DNA of 64,000 nucleotides from Micromonospora sp. WMMD1102 (GCF_029626265.1 NZ_JARUBN010000001.1:6761001-6825000); one strand, 5' to 3'. Shown: positions 8,701 through 17,851, counted from the stretch's first letter. Program-made: numbers and translations. Notes: generated by a model from the letters alone, not told the origin.

Positions 8701-8816
8701 AACAATGTTTCCTACCTCTACCGGTCGATCAAGACGATCGGCTGGAGTCGATCGAGGTTTCTGCGGCGAATCTGACGCCCGCCGCGCGGCGTGGCCTACC
8801 GGGTGCCGGTGGCCGG
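8701..8816 (-). repeat. direct repeat copy 1, about 115 bp
   Basis: A region upstream of the DUF932 gene closely matches 9210-9327. Shared blocks include AACAATG, CTACCTC, GATCGAGGTT-like sequence and GGTGCCGGTGGCCGG. In this copy the reading frame that is open in copy 2 is closed by stops, so the conservation is probably at DNA level or a relic of gene duplication. Confidence 0.65.
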
Positions 8817-8868
8817 TATAGCTGCCCGTCGGAACGATAGGCAGGCTGGAACGGCGGCGGATGCGGCG

Positions 8869-9084
8869 TTACGGTGTCCAGCGGACGTTGCGGTACGGGA
8901 GCGGGTCGCTGCCGGCCGAGCCGCCGCCGGACCACTCCACGTGGCCGGTACCGCCGAAGGGGTCCGCGCCTCGATGCGGGTCGGAGTGCCCGGGAGTAAG
9001 GCCGCACTCGGTGCCGTGCGAGTCGTGGCCGCCGGTGACGTATGCGGCGCCGCAGGTCTCCGGCCGATCGGGCTCGTCGTGCAT
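8869..9084 (-). CDS. small acidic hypothetical protein, 71 aa
   Basis: The start at ATG 9084 was chosen for the strong AGGAGGCA (9091-9098) upstream; the frame is open to 9255. The protein has two Cys (ETCGAAYV and GTECGLTP) and several His (GHSDPHRGADPFGGTGHVEW), a pattern compatible with a small metal-binding fold. No family recognised. Confidence 0.55.
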   Translation of the reverse strand: MHDEPDRPETCGAAYVTGGHDSHGTECGLTPGHSDPHRGADPFGGTGHVEWSGGGSAGSDPLPYRNVRWTP

Positions 9085-9209
9085 GTGTCGTGCCTCCTGT
9101 TGTCGAGTGTTCGGGGACGGCCAGCCCTGGTCGGTCGCGAAGGACACGAACACCGAGGTCTCGCGGTGCTCTCGGTCATCTCCGGTCGCCGTAGCTGCAC
9201 CGTCATGAA

Positions 9210-9327
9210 CAATGGCTCCTACCTCCACCGGGTCCATCGAGTCGGTCCGGGCCAATCGGTCGAGGTTGTTGCGGCGGATCTCACGCCCGCCGCCAGGCGT
9301 GGCCTACCTGGTGCCGGTGGCCGGGCG
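9210..9327 (-). repeat. direct repeat copy 2, about 115 bp
   Basis: Partner of 8701-8816 in the same orientation. It lies upstream of the 71-aa gene, so each repeat precedes one minus-strand gene. The spacing between copies is about 510 bp. Confidence 0.65.
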
Positions 9328-9570
9328 TAGTCGCCCCTCCGGTCCGTAGACGTACACGCGGACGGTTTTGAACGGGGCCGGTAGGTACACGCTGTACCCG
9401 TGTTCGGGGAGGAACCGGGTCCGGTAGGTGCGGGTGATGCCCAACAGGTACCGGTCGGGTTTGTCGCCGTGCGACCCCGGCGGAATGATGCCCGCCCCCG
9501 GACGGTCGGCACGGGCACGGCGGTGCCGACCGAGCGCCAGATGAGGACACAGCGACAGGGCGGCGCTCAT
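9304..9570 (-). CDS. hypothetical protein, 88 aa
   Basis: The start at ATG 9570 has a GGAG about 5 nt upstream; the open frame extends to 9795 but would overlap the divergent recombinase. The C-terminal half (YLLGITRTYRTRFLPEHGYS, then PAPFKTVRVYVYGPEGRL) reads as a small beta-sheet domain. No family recognised. Confidence 0.5.
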   Translation of the reverse strand: MSAALSLCPHLALGRHRRARADRPGAGIIPPGSHGDKPDRYLLGITRTYRTRFLPEHGYSVYLPAPFKTVRVYVYGPEGRLRPATGTR

Positions 9571-9667
9571 GCACTCCGTTATCTCGACGGTTGCGCTCGC
9601 GGCACCCTGGCTGTCTTCCTCGTTGGACTCGTCCGAGTGGTCTTCATCGGCGACCCAAGGAGGACGG

Positions 9668-10828
9668 TTGCAAGCGTTGAAGGTGGTTGACGACCACGGC
9701 GTGCTGCGATGGCTGTTGGCTGGCGAGGATGGCGTGCCGGTGGAGATCGTGGGCCGGTTCCTGAAGTTCTTGCAGAACCGGTCGTTGTCGCCCAATACAG
9801 TAGCCGCGTACGCGCGAGATCTGACATTGTTCTTCCGTTTCCTTGATCACCGTGGCCTGACGTACGAAGCCATCGGCCCGGCGTTGGTGGTGGAGTTCCT
9901 CGATTTCTTGACGCATCTGCCGGTACGCCGTCCAGGCAAGCGGCAGGCGCTCGCGGTGGTCACGGCCGACGCGGGCGGATCGGGACGGCGACGGGCAGGC
10001 AGCTCGATTAATCGGACAATGGCGGCGGTATCGAGCTTCTACGAGTTCGTGATTACGGTTGAGGAGTGCGACGGCGAGAACCCGGTACGCAAGGTCGACG
10101 ATGTCGCCTCGGGCAGGGTGGCCGATCGGCATCGGCCGTTCATGGGCCGAGCCAGCCGGCAGCGTCCAGTGCGCCGTGCGGTCCGGGTCAAGACGGTGCG
10201 GGGCCTGCCCCGCCCGATGGCGCCCGAGGACGTGATGGAGTTGTTCGCCACGTTAACGACGCAGCGGGACCGAGCAATCTTCTTGTTGATGCTCGACGGT
10301 GGGCTGCGGCCCGGTGAGGTGCTGGGTCTGCGGATCCCGGACGACGTTGAGTACGGCCGACGTCGGGTGCATGTGCGCCACCGCGACGATCACCCGAAGG
10401 GTGTGCGGCAGAAGTCCCGCACGGACCGGGTGGTGGACCTGCACGACCCGCGCACGCTCGCGGCGGTGTCGGACTACGTGATGACCGAACGGCCCCGCGA
10501 CTCCGGTTCACCGTTTCTGTTCCTGGTCGGTGGGCGGGGCCGTCGACGTTGTGAGCCGTTGGGCTATCAGGCGCTGTGGGCGAGCTTCGCCCGCCGCTGC
10601 TCCCGGCTCGGTATCCGCACGCCGTGGACCACGCCGCACGCGCTACGGCATACCCACGCCACGGCGATGTGGGAATCGGGTATGCGGGAGTTGACGCTGC
10701 AGAAACGGCTCGGGCACGCCTCGCCGGAGTCAACCCGGATCTACACCCGGGTGTCCGACCCGGAGGTGCTGGCGGACTACGAGGCGGCGACCGCGGCAAT
10801 CATCCGCCGTGGGGAGCAGGCACGGTGA
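9668..10828 (+). CDS. tyrosine recombinase, Tn554 TnpA-like
   Basis: 386 aa from TTG 9668, which follows GGAGGA; alternatives are ATG 9569 upstream or TTG 9677. The N-terminal SAM-like core-binding domain (LQNRSLSPNTVAAYARDLTL) is followed by the catalytic domain. Arg is in LMLDGGLRPGEVLGL near residue 210, Lys in the HPKGVRQKSRTDRVVDL strand, HxxR in HALRHTHAT near 324, His in LGHASPESTR and the nucleophilic Tyr in RIYTRV near 357, so all catalytic positions are present. It overlaps the next recombinase by GTGA. Paired tyrosine recombinases of about 380 and 700 aa are the arrangement of Tn554-type TnpA/TnpB. Confidence 0.88.
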   Translation: MQALKVVDDHGVLRWLLAGEDGVPVEIVGRFLKFLQNRSLSPNTVAAYARDLTLFFRFLDHRGLTYEAIGPALVVEFLDFLTHLPVRRPGKRQALAVVTADAGGSGRRRAGSSINRTMAAVSSFYEFVITVEECDGENPVRKVDDVASGRVADRHRPFMGRASRQRPVRRAVRVKTVRGLPRPMAPEDVMELFATLTTQRDRAIFLLMLDGGLRPGEVLGLRIPDDVEYGRRRVHVRHRDDHPKGVRQKSRTDRVVDLHDPRTLAAVSDYVMTERPRDSGSPFLFLVGGRGRRRCEPLGYQALWASFARRCSRLGIRTPWTTPHALRHTHATAMWESGMRELTLQKRLGHASPESTRIYTRVSDPEVLADYEAATAAIIRRGEQAR

Positions 10829-12990
10829 GCGGCGTTGTTTCCGTGGCCGGACAGGGCTCGAACTGGTTGCGGCACTTCACCGATGACGAGTACGCGGCGT
10901 TGGTCGTCCCGGCGGACAAGGGCCGGTCGGAGTCGAGCCGGACAAGACGTCAGGCGAGGCGTGAGTTCATCGAGCAGTGGCCAGATCTCGGCGCGTGGAT
11001 GGCCGCACCGGTGGCGGAGCGGCTTTTGCATGCCCCGCCGTATGCCGTCGCTCGACACCGGCATGTGGTGGTCCGCGGGCACCGGCTCTATGTGAGTCTG
11101 CTGGCGATGCACGGGCGAGTCACGCTGGACTACCCGTGGCTCTTGGCGAACTCGTTCAAGGACCTGCTGACCGAAAGCGGCAAGCTGCTGGGTATGGGAC
11201 CTGAGTGGCTGACACCGTTGGATGGCGAGGCAGAGCGGATCGGGTACCGGCAGCCCGCCGCGCACCGCACCTTGGCCGGCGCTGGCATCCGCATCGCCCT
11301 GCACCGTGGCAGCCCGGACTGGCAGACGATCACCGATGAGGATCTGGACCACTTCCGGGCCGAGTTGGACGCCTTCGCCGCCCGCGACGACGTACGCACC
11401 CTGCGGCCGGAGTTCGTGGCGGGTGGGTCGGTGCGCGACTGGTACCGCAACCTGCGCACGAGTATCTACACCACCCGGGTCGTCCTGCACAGCTTGGGCG
11501 TGGTCGCCGAGCAGGCCCGGTATATCTCCAGCGGACCGCGGCCTCACCAGCGCTCTTTAGGGCCGCCGGCAATCGAGAAAGTCATCGACCGGTACATCGA
11601 ACGGATCGCGCCGGCCCGCACTCAGGCAAATCTGCGCACCCGGTTTCGGGTCTTCACTTCCTGGCTGGCCGAGCACCATCCCGAGGTGACAAACCTCGGC
11701 CAGCTCACCCGGGCCCAGGTGGAGGAGTTCCTGACCTGGGTGGCCACCGGTTACCGCAACTACCGCACCGGCGAGCCGGTCAGCGTCTCGACCCAGGTAC
11801 ACACCATCTCGGTGCTCAACGTGTTCCTGCGCAGAACTCTCGCCTGGGGCTGGGCCGACGTGCCGGACCGTCCGCTGCTGAGCCACCTGGACATGCCCAA
11901 GCAGGTCAAGACCGTACCCCGCTACCTATCGACTGGGGACCTCGACGCGGTGGTTGAGGGAATCCGCGCGTTGACCGACCCCTACCAGCGGGCGGCGTGC
12001 CTGATCGCCCGGTGGGTCGGGCCACGTCGCAGTGAAATCCTGCGCCTGGAACTCGACTGCCTGGACACCTACCCCGACGGTCACCCGAGGCTGCGGATCT
12101 CAGCCGGCAAGACCTACACCGAGCGCATCGTGCCGCTGCACCCCGAGGCCGCCGACACGCTACGAGCGTGCATCGAGCAGACCCGCGCGCGCCGCCAGCG
12201 TCCGCTCGTCGACGAGGTCACCGGCAAGCCGACCAGCTACGTGTTCCAGCTCCGTGGCCGGCTGTTCAGCCACTACTTCCTGTTCGACTCGGCGCTGCAG
12301 CAAGCCTGCGAGCACGCCGGCCTCGTCGACGCCGGTGGCGGGAAGACCGTTACCAGCCACCGGTTTCGGCACACTGTGGGCACCCAGCTCGCCGAGGAAG
12401 GCGCCCGCATCCAGACGATCATGGCGATCCTCGGCCACACCAGTCCGGCGATGAGCCTGTTCTACGCCCGCATCACCGACACCGCCGTGCTCCGCGACTA
12501 CCAGGCCGCCCTGCAACCCGGCGCTCACCTCGCCGGCCCCGCAGCCGAGGCGATCCGCAATAACGACCTGTCTGGACAGGCCGTGCAGTGGCTGACCAGC
12601 AACTACTACAAGACCGCCCTCGAACTTGGCCACTGCCTACGGCTGCCGGAGGAGGGCCCCTGCGAGTGCGACCTGTTCCTCACCTGCTCCAAATTCCTCA
12701 CCACCGCCGAGTACGCGCCCCGACTACAGCAGCGGTACTGCCTGGAGCAACGGCTTGCCGAAGACGCCACGCAGCGGGACTGGCCCCGCGAGGCAGAACG
12801 GCACACCGCTACAGCCCGCCGAATCGCTGACCTGCTCACCGAACTCGGCCAACCCGTCGCAATCGAGGTGAACGAACCAGCCGCCGTCTCTGCCGGTCGG
12901 CCCGACAGCGTTGCCCGTGCAGCATCGGACAGCTTGTTCAAGCCGGCCTCCCGACCACATGGCGCCATTCAGGGTGTCGACGCTGGGTAA
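10825..12990 (+). CDS. large tyrosine recombinase, Tn554 TnpB-like
   Basis: 721 aa from the GTG that overlaps the TnpA-like stop. The first ~340 residues are an unusual N-terminal region, followed by a core-binding domain (RTRFRVFTSWLAEHHPEVTN) and a catalytic domain: Arg in WVGPRRSEILRLE near 400, Lys in ISAGKTYTERIVPL, HxxR in SHRFRHTVG near 512, His in LGHTSPAMSL and Tyr in FYARI near 545. A Cys-bearing C-terminal part (EEGPCECDLFLTCSKFL) follows, as in this family. Both enzymes look catalytically intact. No TnpC-like third gene was found downstream, so the unit may be truncated or of a two-gene type. Confidence 0.85.
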   Translation: MSGVVSVAGQGSNWLRHFTDDEYAALVVPADKGRSESSRTRRQARREFIEQWPDLGAWMAAPVAERLLHAPPYAVARHRHVVVRGHRLYVSLLAMHGRVTLDYPWLLANSFKDLLTESGKLLGMGPEWLTPLDGEAERIGYRQPAAHRTLAGAGIRIALHRGSPDWQTITDEDLDHFRAELDAFAARDDVRTLRPEFVAGGSVRDWYRNLRTSIYTTRVVLHSLGVVAEQARYISSGPRPHQRSLGPPAIEKVIDRYIERIAPARTQANLRTRFRVFTSWLAEHHPEVTNLGQLTRAQVEEFLTWVATGYRNYRTGEPVSVSTQVHTISVLNVFLRRTLAWGWADVPDRPLLSHLDMPKQVKTVPRYLSTGDLDAVVEGIRALTDPYQRAACLIARWVGPRRSEILRLELDCLDTYPDGHPRLRISAGKTYTERIVPLHPEAADTLRACIEQTRARRQRPLVDEVTGKPTSYVFQLRGRLFSHYFLFDSALQQACEHAGLVDAGGGKTVTSHRFRHTVGTQLAEEGARIQTIMAILGHTSPAMSLFYARITDTAVLRDYQAALQPGAHLAGPAAEAIRNNDLSGQAVQWLTSNYYKTALELGHCLRLPEEGPCECDLFLTCSKFLTTAEYAPRLQQRYCLEQRLAEDATQRDWPREAERHTATARRIADLLTELGQPVAIEVNEPAAVSAGRPDSVARAASDSLFKPASRPHGAIQGVDAG

Positions 12991-13620
12991 CGCAAGCCAC
13001 TGGTATCCGGAACCAGGCATCCGATACTGCGCTGCGGCACCGGGTCTCCGTTGAGGTCCTTGACGTGTCGTCGGAGGCTGCGAAGCCGGCCAGACTGAGA
13101 TGCAAGTCCACGGTGGTGTACACCTGGGTCGCGGTGCGGGTGAGCCAGTCATCGATTGGGCGGCGCCACTCGAGCGAGTAGGGCAGTGTCCTCGCCATAC
13201 GGAAACGCGTCCACCCGCCGCTCGGCCCGGCCAAGCGTCCGTGTCGGCAGGTAGTCCAACCAGCCGGGACCGTCATTCCTCACGGGCGGCGAAGGCGCCG
13301 CACGTCGACCACACTCGAACCACCTGGCCACTTCTGGTGATCACAGGGTGCGGAACGGCTCACGGAGCGCTTCGGCGGGGGATTACGCGTCGCGGACAGA
13401 TGGCGCCGAGATCGCTGACGCCAAGCAAGGCGACGGAGGCGTGATCCCTGCTGTGTCGGAGTAGCCGAGTCAGTCAGCTCTACAACGCCAAGGGGCCGGC
13501 GCCCATCGTAACCCTGATGACCCTGGGACCAGCTCGCAGTCCAGCACGTTGACGCCTGCGGTCATAGCCCGCTTCGTCGGCGTCGACGCTCTGACGACTA
13601 TTGCCGTTCTCACCGTGGCG
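12991..13620. other. 630-nt stretch without a supported gene
   Basis: No frame shows consistent GC3 and a credible start. A minus-strand patch at about 13020-13200 (RTLPYSLEWRRPIDDWLTRT) could be a protein relic. The ends of the recombinase transposon probably lie here but I could not define them. Confidence 0.4.
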
Positions 13621-14193
13621 TCATTCCAGTTCGGCTATGACGTCGCCGGCCGCGTCATAGCCAATGACGGCGGTGATGTCGGAGAGGCTCATCCCGTCAC
13701 GCCCGGGACCGCTTTTGGGAAGCCAGACCGCGTACGCACCGACCTGGCGACCCTCCGACACGGGCAGCGGGTGAACGGCGGCTGTCGCGGTCTCACCGAA
13801 CATGGTTACGGAGACGGTGGCGACGTCGCCGCGCACGTTCCCTACCAGGATGATCTCCTGCTGCTGCGGGTCCAGGGGCGCGACGTAGGGTAGCGGCTTG
13901 GCGGGCAGCATCGGGGGACCACTGCTGTCCAGAGCCGACGAGACCGGATTACAGAAGACGAAATTGTTGGCCGCATCATCCTTGACCTCTGCGCCGGTGC
14001 GGGTCGCGCGTACGCAGAATGCGCCCTCAGTTAGCCAGGCGGAGGTCTCCCAGCCTGGCACAGAGGTGTCCAAGACTACGGGCGGCCGCCCAACTGGTGG
14101 ATGAGGTAGCGGCGTAGCCGCTTGACCTGCGGATGCACACCCTGACATAGAAAACAGCCCGGCTAAGACGGTCAAAGTGATGCGAGAGCGCAT
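13621..14193 (-). CDS. secreted lipoprotein, 190 aa
   Basis: A typical lipoprotein signal: MRSRITLTVLAGLFSMSGC with the lipobox Cys at residue 19. The mature part is a Pro-rich linker then a compact domain with one further pair of Cys (TEGAFCVRAT and NFVFCNPV) and beta-strands (EIILVGNVRGDVATVSVTMF). Membrane-anchored outside the cell; no enzymatic family recognised. It is divergent from the intron-like relic at 14307 and isolated from the conjugation genes, so it is probably passenger or chromosomal DNA carried with the insertions. Confidence 0.75.
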   Translation of the reverse strand: MRSRITLTVLAGLFSMSGCASAGQAATPLPHPPVGRPPVVLDTSVPGWETSAWLTEGAFCVRATRTGAEVKDDAANNFVFCNPVSSALDSSGPPMLPAKPLPYVAPLDPQQQEIILVGNVRGDVATVSVTMFGETATAAVHPLPVSEGRQVGAYAVWLPKSGPGRDGMSLSDITAVIGYDAAGDVIAELE

Positions 14194-14838
14194 GGTTCAA
14201 GTGTATCGGGCTTGCCCGGGGAGCGGGCACCCTGATACGAGCCTCGGTCCTTCGTGCACCCAGCCGTGACGGCGGGACAAGTCGAACCGGCGGTGACGAC
14301 GTCGGTGAGCCGTGTGAGAGAACCGCATGCACGGTTCGAAGCGGCGGGAGTTGGAAACGGAGCACCATGGTCACGGCCACCCAGTGGGACACCCGGACGA
14401 GAAATCGCCGTAAACTCGAAGGCTGCCGGGCCTACCACCACGACGTGCCACCGCGCCACCGCGCCGGCTCCCGACCCCACACGCCTCGGACCCGTCGGTT
14501 TCACCCTCGTGCGGCATCTATCGCTGCTGGTCGACCCGCTTGTGGTGACAGCCAGGGTGCGTGGGCGGCCGGCGCGCCGATGGGCGTGGTCTCCTGGATT
14601 CTCCTGGATCGTGGGGTGAAGGGTTGAGGGCGATCAACCGGTGCAGGGATGGCCGCGATCCGGTCGTACGCAGTGATGATCTGGATGGCCCGTGGCCAGT
14701 TGGATGGGATACGTATCCAGCGGCGTCATTGTCCTGGGGGTTAGTCGGGCGGCTGTGTGCAGGATTCGGGGCTCACCGAAGTTGATGGGGGCCGGCTGAT
14801 GTCGTCGGCGTGCCAGGGTGGACCCTGGTGTGAGGGGG
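14194..14838. other. non-coding stretch before the ISL3 element
   Basis: About 640 nt with no convincing CDS. It contains the domain V-like motif at 14307. Short open frames on both strands have poor codon bias. Confidence 0.4.
14307..14337 (+). ncRNA. possible group II intron domain V relic
   Basis: The sequence begins GAGCCGTGTGAGAG and ends CATGCACGGTTC. The outer arms pair (GAGCCGTG with CACGGTTC, one G-U), as in the catalytic domain V hairpin of bacterial group II introns, which is normally about 34 nt. No reverse transcriptase is present upstream, so this would be a 3' remnant. The call rests on motif memory, not on an alignment. Confidence 0.4.
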
Positions 14839-14903
14839 CCCGTGGCTCCTGGTTGATCATCTTGTTGTCGAAGCAAGGTTGATCACAACAGAAGAGCCAC
14901 GGG
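14839..14903 (+). promoter_or_regulatory. inverted repeat over the ISL3 transposase start
   Basis: CCCGTGGCTC (14839-14848) pairs with GAGCCACGGG (14894-14903), directly before the ATG at 14905. A transcript entering from outside the IS would fold and hide the translation start, a known way for IS elements to avoid read-through activation. That role is inference; the pairing is seen. Confidence 0.45.
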
Positions 14904-14904
14904 C

Positions 14905-15978
14905 ATGGTTGAGGATACGACCCGGCTGCTGGGCCTTGCCGGTCTGGCTGTCGTCGGGGTTGTCGAGGGGCCGGAGGGTCCGGTTGTGGACCTGGTCACC
15001 GCGAATGAGTGGGCACGGCGGTGTCCGGAGTGCGGGACACCGGCGCGTAGGTCGAAGGGCCGGCGGGTGACCCGGCCTCGTGACCTGCCTGTGGGAGGGC
15101 GGCGGCCGGCGCTGCGGTGGTGCAAGCGCCGCTGGCGCTGTGACGAGCCCGCCTGCGGGCGGGGGTCGTTCACCGAGGCGGTGGCGGCGGTGCCGGCCCG
15201 TAAGCGGTTGACCGCCCGGTTGCGGGCGGCGGCTGGTGCGGCGGTCGCCGACGGTGGACGCACGGTGGTGCAGTCGGCACGTGATCACGAAATGTCCTGG
15301 CCGGTGGTCGCCGCCGCGTTCGCCGCGCATGCCGCTGCGGTGCTGCCACGGCAGCCGCGACCGGTCGAGGCGTTGGGGATCGACGAGATCCGCCGGGGCA
15401 GGCCGAAGTTCGTGTTCGACGAGACCACCGGCACGTGGGAGAGCACCGTCGACCGCTGGCACGTCGGATTCTGCGACCTGTCAGGCGGGCAAGGGCTGCT
15501 CGGTCAGGTCGAGGGCCGCAGCGCCCAGGTTGTGGCCGACTGGGCTCCTGGCCCGCCCACCGGCGTGGCGTGCCCAGGTGCGCTACGTCGCGATCGACAT
15601 GTGCACGGTCTTCAAGTCCGCCGTCGGGCGGGTGCTGCCGCACGCCCAACTCGTCGTTGACCACTTCCACCTCGTCCAGTTGGCCAACGCCACCGTCACC
15701 GAGGTCCGCCGCCGGGTCACCGTGCAGGTCCGGGGCCGCCGTGGCCGCAAAGGCAACCGCGAGTGGGAACTGCGTAACCGGTTGACCCGCAACGCTGCCC
15801 GGATGCGCGCCGAGCACGTCGACGACCTGCAAGCCGAACTGGCCGCGCTACCCGCGCGCATCGGCGTGCCGATCCTGGCGGCGTGGAACGCCAAGGAAGA
15901 CCTGCTCGACCTGCTCGCACTGACCCGCACCGACCCGGACCGTGAACGCGTCGCCGTGCTGCTGGACCGCGAGCGCTA
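14905..15978 (+). pseudogene. ISL3-family transposase, N-terminal part (frameshifted and interrupted)
   Basis: The N-terminal zinc ribbon (RRCPECGTPA, then CKRRWRCDEPAC), an HTH region and the first catalytic Asp (EALGIDEIRRGRPKF) are typical of ISL3 transposases. At about 15545 the frame shifts and the protein continues in another frame (VRYVAIDMCTVFKSAVGRVL, then VVDHFHLVQLANATVTEVRR). It stops at 15978 where an IS5-type end begins. The missing C-terminus is found at 17592-17851. Inactive. Confidence 0.8.
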
Positions 15979-16897
15979 TTCAGAATGTGGTTATCCCCAG
16001 GTTCGGTAGATTTCCAGTCCGGTGACGGTGCGTAGTACTTCGGGGAAGTCGGTGAGGCGTCCGCGCCAGCCGGTGTCGAGGATCTTCCAGTTGACCAGGT
16101 GTGCGATGGCGCGTTCGACCGCGGCGCGGGTGCTGTTGATGGCTTGGTTGCAGGCGCGTCGTACGTCACCGAGCTGGCCGCCGCGGGGTTTGCGGTGCCC
16201 GGTGATCGCGGCTGTGCCCAGGTAGCCCAGGTCGGCGACCATGCCTGGGCCGCCGGGTTGGAGGTGGTTGGCCCAGCGGTCGGCGATGCCGGACTCGGCC
16301 AGGGCTCTGCTGTCGTGGCGGGCACCGGGTACCGGTAGGCCGGTGTCGACCAGCCGGCCAGGTCCGACACCGCCTGGACGTTCAGCCCGGCGGCGTGGCG
16401 CTTGCCGGAGTACAGGTCGGGTACGCCGGCGCGGTTACCGGTCGGGGCCAGGAACCCGTCGACCAGCACCGCCGACCGCTTGGCCTGCTGGCGTACCTGT
16501 CCGGCGAACTCGGCGGTGACCGAGCGCAGCAGCGGCCGCAGCCGCCGCACGACCCTTGAGACGGTGGACTGCGAGCAGCCGAACAACTCGCCGGCCACGG
16601 CCTGGGACTCGTTACGGCGCATCAGGAACAAGGTGGGCACCACCGCCCGGTACAGCCCGAGCACCCGCCGCCGGCCCCGGACCGGCTGCCACACCCCGTC
16701 CAGCACGTCGAACACCGCGCCGACCAGGTCGGTGACTTGATCGCCGCGTAGTCCGGTCATAGCCTGACAGCGCGGCGGCCGCCCCTCGTTGATCTCTTTG
16801 GTCCACACAACCCAGGTGATCTACACCGGGGCGGTCGCCGTCACCCGTAGCAACACCCGTGCCCTTGACCACAGTGGACTATCGTGTGGGTTCTGAA
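15979..16897 (-). mobile_element. IS5-type insertion sequence, about 919 bp
   Basis: It begins TTCAGAATGTGG (15979) and ends with ...TTCTGAA (16891-16897), giving imperfect terminal inverted repeats (TTCAGAA core). It carries one minus-strand transposase and interrupts the ISL3 reading frame. The size is normal for small IS5-group elements. Confidence 0.7.
15991..16760 (-). pseudogene. IS5-family transposase, frameshifted
   Basis: From ATG 16760: an N-terminal HTH region (NESQAVAGELFGCSQSTVSR) and first catalytic region (AVLVDGFLAPTGNRAG, then SGKRHAAGLNVQAVSDLAG). Near 16350 the frame must shift by one base to continue LVDTGLPVPGARHDSRALAE, then MVADLGYLGTAAITGHRKPR and the final AAVERAIAHLVNWKILDTGW. 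No classic slippery heptamer is seen at the junction, so mutation is more likely than programmed frameshifting. Confidence 0.7.
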
Positions 16898-16911
16898 CAG
16901 CGCTCTCGGCG

Positions 16912-17448
16912 TCAACTGAGCCGGTCGAGCACCTCGTCAGTGGTGACCACCTGGCCGAACCGCGGCAGGACCACCGTCAGCGCGTGCTCATGCTCGGTCG
17001 CCGTCATGCCGGTCATCGCATCGGCGGCGAAGATGACCTCGAACCCGTGATCGGACGCAGCGCGCGCGGTCGACTCGACGCCCATCGTCGTCGCAATACC
17101 GGTCATGACCACTGTCTCCACGCCGCGCTCCCGCAGCCGCTCGGCCAAGCCTGTGCCGTAGAACGCGCCGATGGTGTGCTTCACCACCGCGATGTCGCCG
17201 GGCTGCGGCTGCAGCTCGGGAACGAACCCGCTACCGGGCGGCTGCTGGGCTACCCCCGGGCGATCCACCCGGACCAGCACCACCGTGCCGCCCACTCGGC
17301 GGAACGCTGTCACCAGACGGCTTGCCCGGGCCACCACATCAACGCCCTTGTAGGGACCCAAATCCTGCTCGACGATACGCGGCATCAGGTCCACAACGAT
17401 CAGCGCGCTACGTCCGGCAACGAGAGGCTTGGTAAGGAGTGGCAGCAT
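16912..17448 (-). CDS. isochorismatase-family hydrolase, Cys-less
   Basis: 178 aa with the fold markers of the family: Asp20 in ALIVVDLMPRI, Lys near 90 in AVVKHTIGAFYGTGLAER, and the VVMTGIATTMGVESTARAA loop near 115-133. In cysteine hydrolases of this family the position before VESTAR is usually Cys; here it is Gly, as in a common subgroup, so cysteine chemistry is doubtful. Substrate cannot be predicted. The gene sits between an IS5 element and an IS5 fragment, inside a broken ISL3 gene, so it was probably moved here by IS activity. Confidence 0.8.
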   Translation of the reverse strand: MLPLLTKPLVAGRSALIVVDLMPRIVEQDLGPYKGVDVVARASRLVTAFRRVGGTVVLVRVDRPGVAQQPPGSGFVPELQPQPGDIAVVKHTIGAFYGTGLAERLRERGVETVVMTGIATTMGVESTARAASDHGFEVIFAADAMTGMTATEHEHALTVVLPRFGQVVTTDEVLDRLS

Positions 17449-17502
17449 CCACTGACCCTAACAGGTCGGCAGGCGCCAAGAGGGCCACCATCAACAGCGT
17501 CC

Positions 17503-17591
17503 GCACTGTGAACGCCCAACCGACTTCCCCGGAGTGCTACGCACCGTCACCGACCTGGCGACCAACCGCACCCGGGACAAGCCAATCTGAA
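17503..17591 (+). pseudogene. IS5-type transposase C-terminal fragment
   Basis: The plus-strand frame TDFPGVLRTVTDLATNRTR matches the end of the IS5 transposase at 15991-16760 (TDFPEVLRTVTGLEIYRTW), and the DNA ends with an IS-end-like ...ATCTGAA. It is in inverse orientation to the complete element. Confidence 0.6.
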
Positions 17592-17851
17592 TAACGCTCC
17601 GCTTCTACCGCCGCTGCGCCACCAGCGACCTGCCCGAACTTCACCGCCTCGCCACCACGATCGAGACCTGGTGGCCACAAATCCTCGCGTTCATCCGCAC
17701 CGGAATCACCAACGCCGGCTCCGAAGGCACCAACCGCGTCATCAAAACCATCGCCCGCGACGCCTACGGCTTCCGCAACCCCGTCAACCAACGCCTACGC
17801 ACCCGCTGCGCCACAACCCGACGAACCCGAGGCCACCTCAACCCCCGCTAA
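17592..17851 (+). pseudogene. ISL3-family transposase, C-terminal part
   Basis: Reads LRFYRRCATSDLPELHRLAT, then TWWPQILAFIRTGITNAGSE (the NAxSEG-type signature near the catalytic Glu) and FRNPVNQRLRTRCATTRRTR before a stop at 17851. It continues the transposase broken at 15978: joining DRERY with TLRFYRR restores the frame. Confidence 0.7.

Noticed and set aside
10576..10824. Upstream extension of the TnpB-like recombinase
   Set aside because: It would overlap the TnpA-like gene by 250 nt; the GTG at 10825 with GTGA coupling is the better start.
12938..13276. 112-codon minus-strand frame after the recombinase pair (candidate TnpC)
   Set aside because: No similarity to TnpC, wrong strand and poor start; kept only as a possible relic.
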